Shown here: piece by piece, positions 60,857 to 61,401 of the stretch | Position numbering within the stretch: the first letter of the stretch is position 1 | Layout of the letters: each line of letters opens with the position of its first letter | NCBI GenBank assembly: GCA_041725895.1 | Contig: JBGRQA010000034.1 | Coordinates: 1-61,401, forward strand | DNA: 61,401 nt | From: JBGRQA01 sp041725895 | Lineage (GTDB): Bacteria > Bacteroidota > Bacteroidia > Bacteroidales > Marinifilaceae | Direction of reading: 5' to 3' | Notes under the pieces: generated by a model | Told to the model about the DNA's origin: nothing | Databases searched by the model: none | Seen by the model: only the letters and a program-made list of their open reading frames with translations | Translations under genes and position numbers: made by a program

Positions 60857-61326
60857 ATGAAAGATTTTAATAATTTACGTATGGTTGCAGGTGATGCAAA
60901 AAGCAACGGAAAAACAGTTGCCTTTAAAACTTTGGGCTGCCGCCTGAATCAATACGAAACCGATGCCTTGGCCTCCCAGTTCCGGAACAGAGGATTCAAG
61001 CTGGTTCCTTTCGACAAAGAGGCTGATGTGTATGTGATCAATTCGTGTACCGTAACCCACCAGAGTGATCACAAATCGAGGAATTTTATCAACCAGGCAC
61101 ATCGTCGTAAGCCGAATTCCGTGCTGGTGGTAACGGGATGTATGGCCAATAATGCCAAAGAGGAGTTGGAGAACCGACCTGAAATCAATTACGTGGTGGA
61201 GAACGACCGAAAAGCCTCTGTATTCTCATTATTGGATGCCCATTTCAAGGGAGAAATTCTACACCCCTCCCAACTGAATGCAGATCTTTTCAGCTACCAG
61301 ACTACTGAAAAGGGGTTCCATACGGG
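60857..61326 (+). pseudogene. mtaB: MtaB-type tRNA methylthiotransferase, interrupted
   Basis: The first about 157 residues are a clean MtaB N-terminal domain: AFKTLGCRLNQYETDALASQ, VINSCTVTHQSDHKSRNFI and VVTGCMANN, giving the three Cys that hold one Fe-S cluster. Family members continue after FHT with the radical-SAM Cys block and a TRAM domain. Here the reading departs abruptly at about 61327 and stops at 61394 after unrelated residues. A full gene is about 430 codons. The window ends 5 bp after the stop, so whether the rest of the gene lies further downstream is unknown. Confidence 0.8.
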
Positions 61327-61401
61327 GTATGTTCAATATTCTGTGTCACGGTTGGTTTACTTGTTTATAACTTTATTTTTCAGACTCAATTTCTAAAAGC
61401 C
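61327..61401 (+). mobile_element. Possible insertion-sequence end within mtaB
   Basis: The sequence that breaks mtaB begins GGGGTATGTTCAATATTCTG and continues with TGTCACGG, reminiscent to me of IS256-family terminal repeats, which carry a similar TTCTGTGTCA word. Only about 75 bp are in the window, so neither transposase nor second end can be seen. Confidence 0.4.

Noticed and set aside
1..61401. tRNA or rRNA genes
   Set aside because: I saw no cloverleaf-like or ribosomal sequence on either strand, although a dedicated scan was not possible.

Overview
The window looks like chromosomal DNA of a Bacteroidota bacterium, possibly a marine relative of the Marinilabiliales (an inference; no rRNA marker is present). 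Supporting signs are a fimbrial-anchor-like lipoprotein, FAS1 lipoproteins, weak Shine-Dalgarno sites, TAnnTTTG-type promoter words, PyrK/PyrD class 1B, and a BioA-F-G-C-D biotin operon. Almost everything between 0.1 and 53.7 kb is on the minus strand; the last 6.5 kb is on the plus strand.

Layout. (1) 0.1-5.3 kb is a rearranged edge: an IS3-family element with a canonical -1 frameshift heptamer, cobC, a MazEF-type toxin-antitoxin pair, a broken second copy of the cobS 3' end, and an oppositely oriented lipoprotein gene. (2) 4.6-12.2 kb holds late cobamide assembly and salvage genes: cobS, two tandem cobT paralogues behind a cobalamin riboswitch, a BPL_N-type lipoprotein, cobU, cbiB and a CobD-like decarboxylase. 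(3) 12.3-14.5 kb has pyrD-pyrK and an XRE regulator, followed by a 1.2-kb gene-free stretch rich in GTT(T)ACA words. (4) 15.7-20.7 kb encodes a 1646-residue UvrA-like protein with four ABC half-sites and no visible UvrB-binding domain. (5) 21.2-26.1 kb is a five-gene phosphorelay. (6) 27.6-31.6 kb looks like a light- or B12-responsive module: a CarH/LitR-type MerR regulator with the Wx9EH motif, an ECF sigma factor, an SRPBCC protein, and a four-domain FAS1 lipoprotein. The sigma and FAS1 genes share a dyad with identical spacing. (7) 31.7-34.4 kb holds a GltP-type symporter, SlyD-type FKBP and a thioredoxin-like protein.

(8) The main attraction is 34.6-53.7 kb, a gas-vesicle locus of 22 genes read from gvpA at 49.4 kb down to 34.6 kb. 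It has GvpA, two GvpJ/S-type paralogues, GvpN, GvpK, GvpG, GvpO and five GvpF/L proteins, one of them fused to a DnaJ J-domain. It also carries an unusually full protein-handling set: a CDC48/VAT-like double AAA ATPase, an ArsA/Get3-like ATPase, an Hsp20-like protein and a zinc-ribbon protein. Two related coiled-coil proteins, one with 58-residue repeats and a winged-helix-like tail, could play the role of GvpC. Upstream lie an NtrC-type activator and a hybrid kinase, and a near-consensus sigma-54 promoter sits just before gvpA, so the locus appears to be under two-component, sigma-54 control.

(9) 53.7-54.9 kb is gene-poor and carries a degenerate 21-bp tandem repeat whose core recurs in a hairpin inside the gas-vesicle operon. 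(10) 54.9-59.6 kb is the biotin operon bioA-F-G-C-D, closed by a terminator. (11) The end has an FAD/NAD(P) reductase and an mtaB gene that loses its reading about 75 bp before the window edge, apparently through an inserted element.
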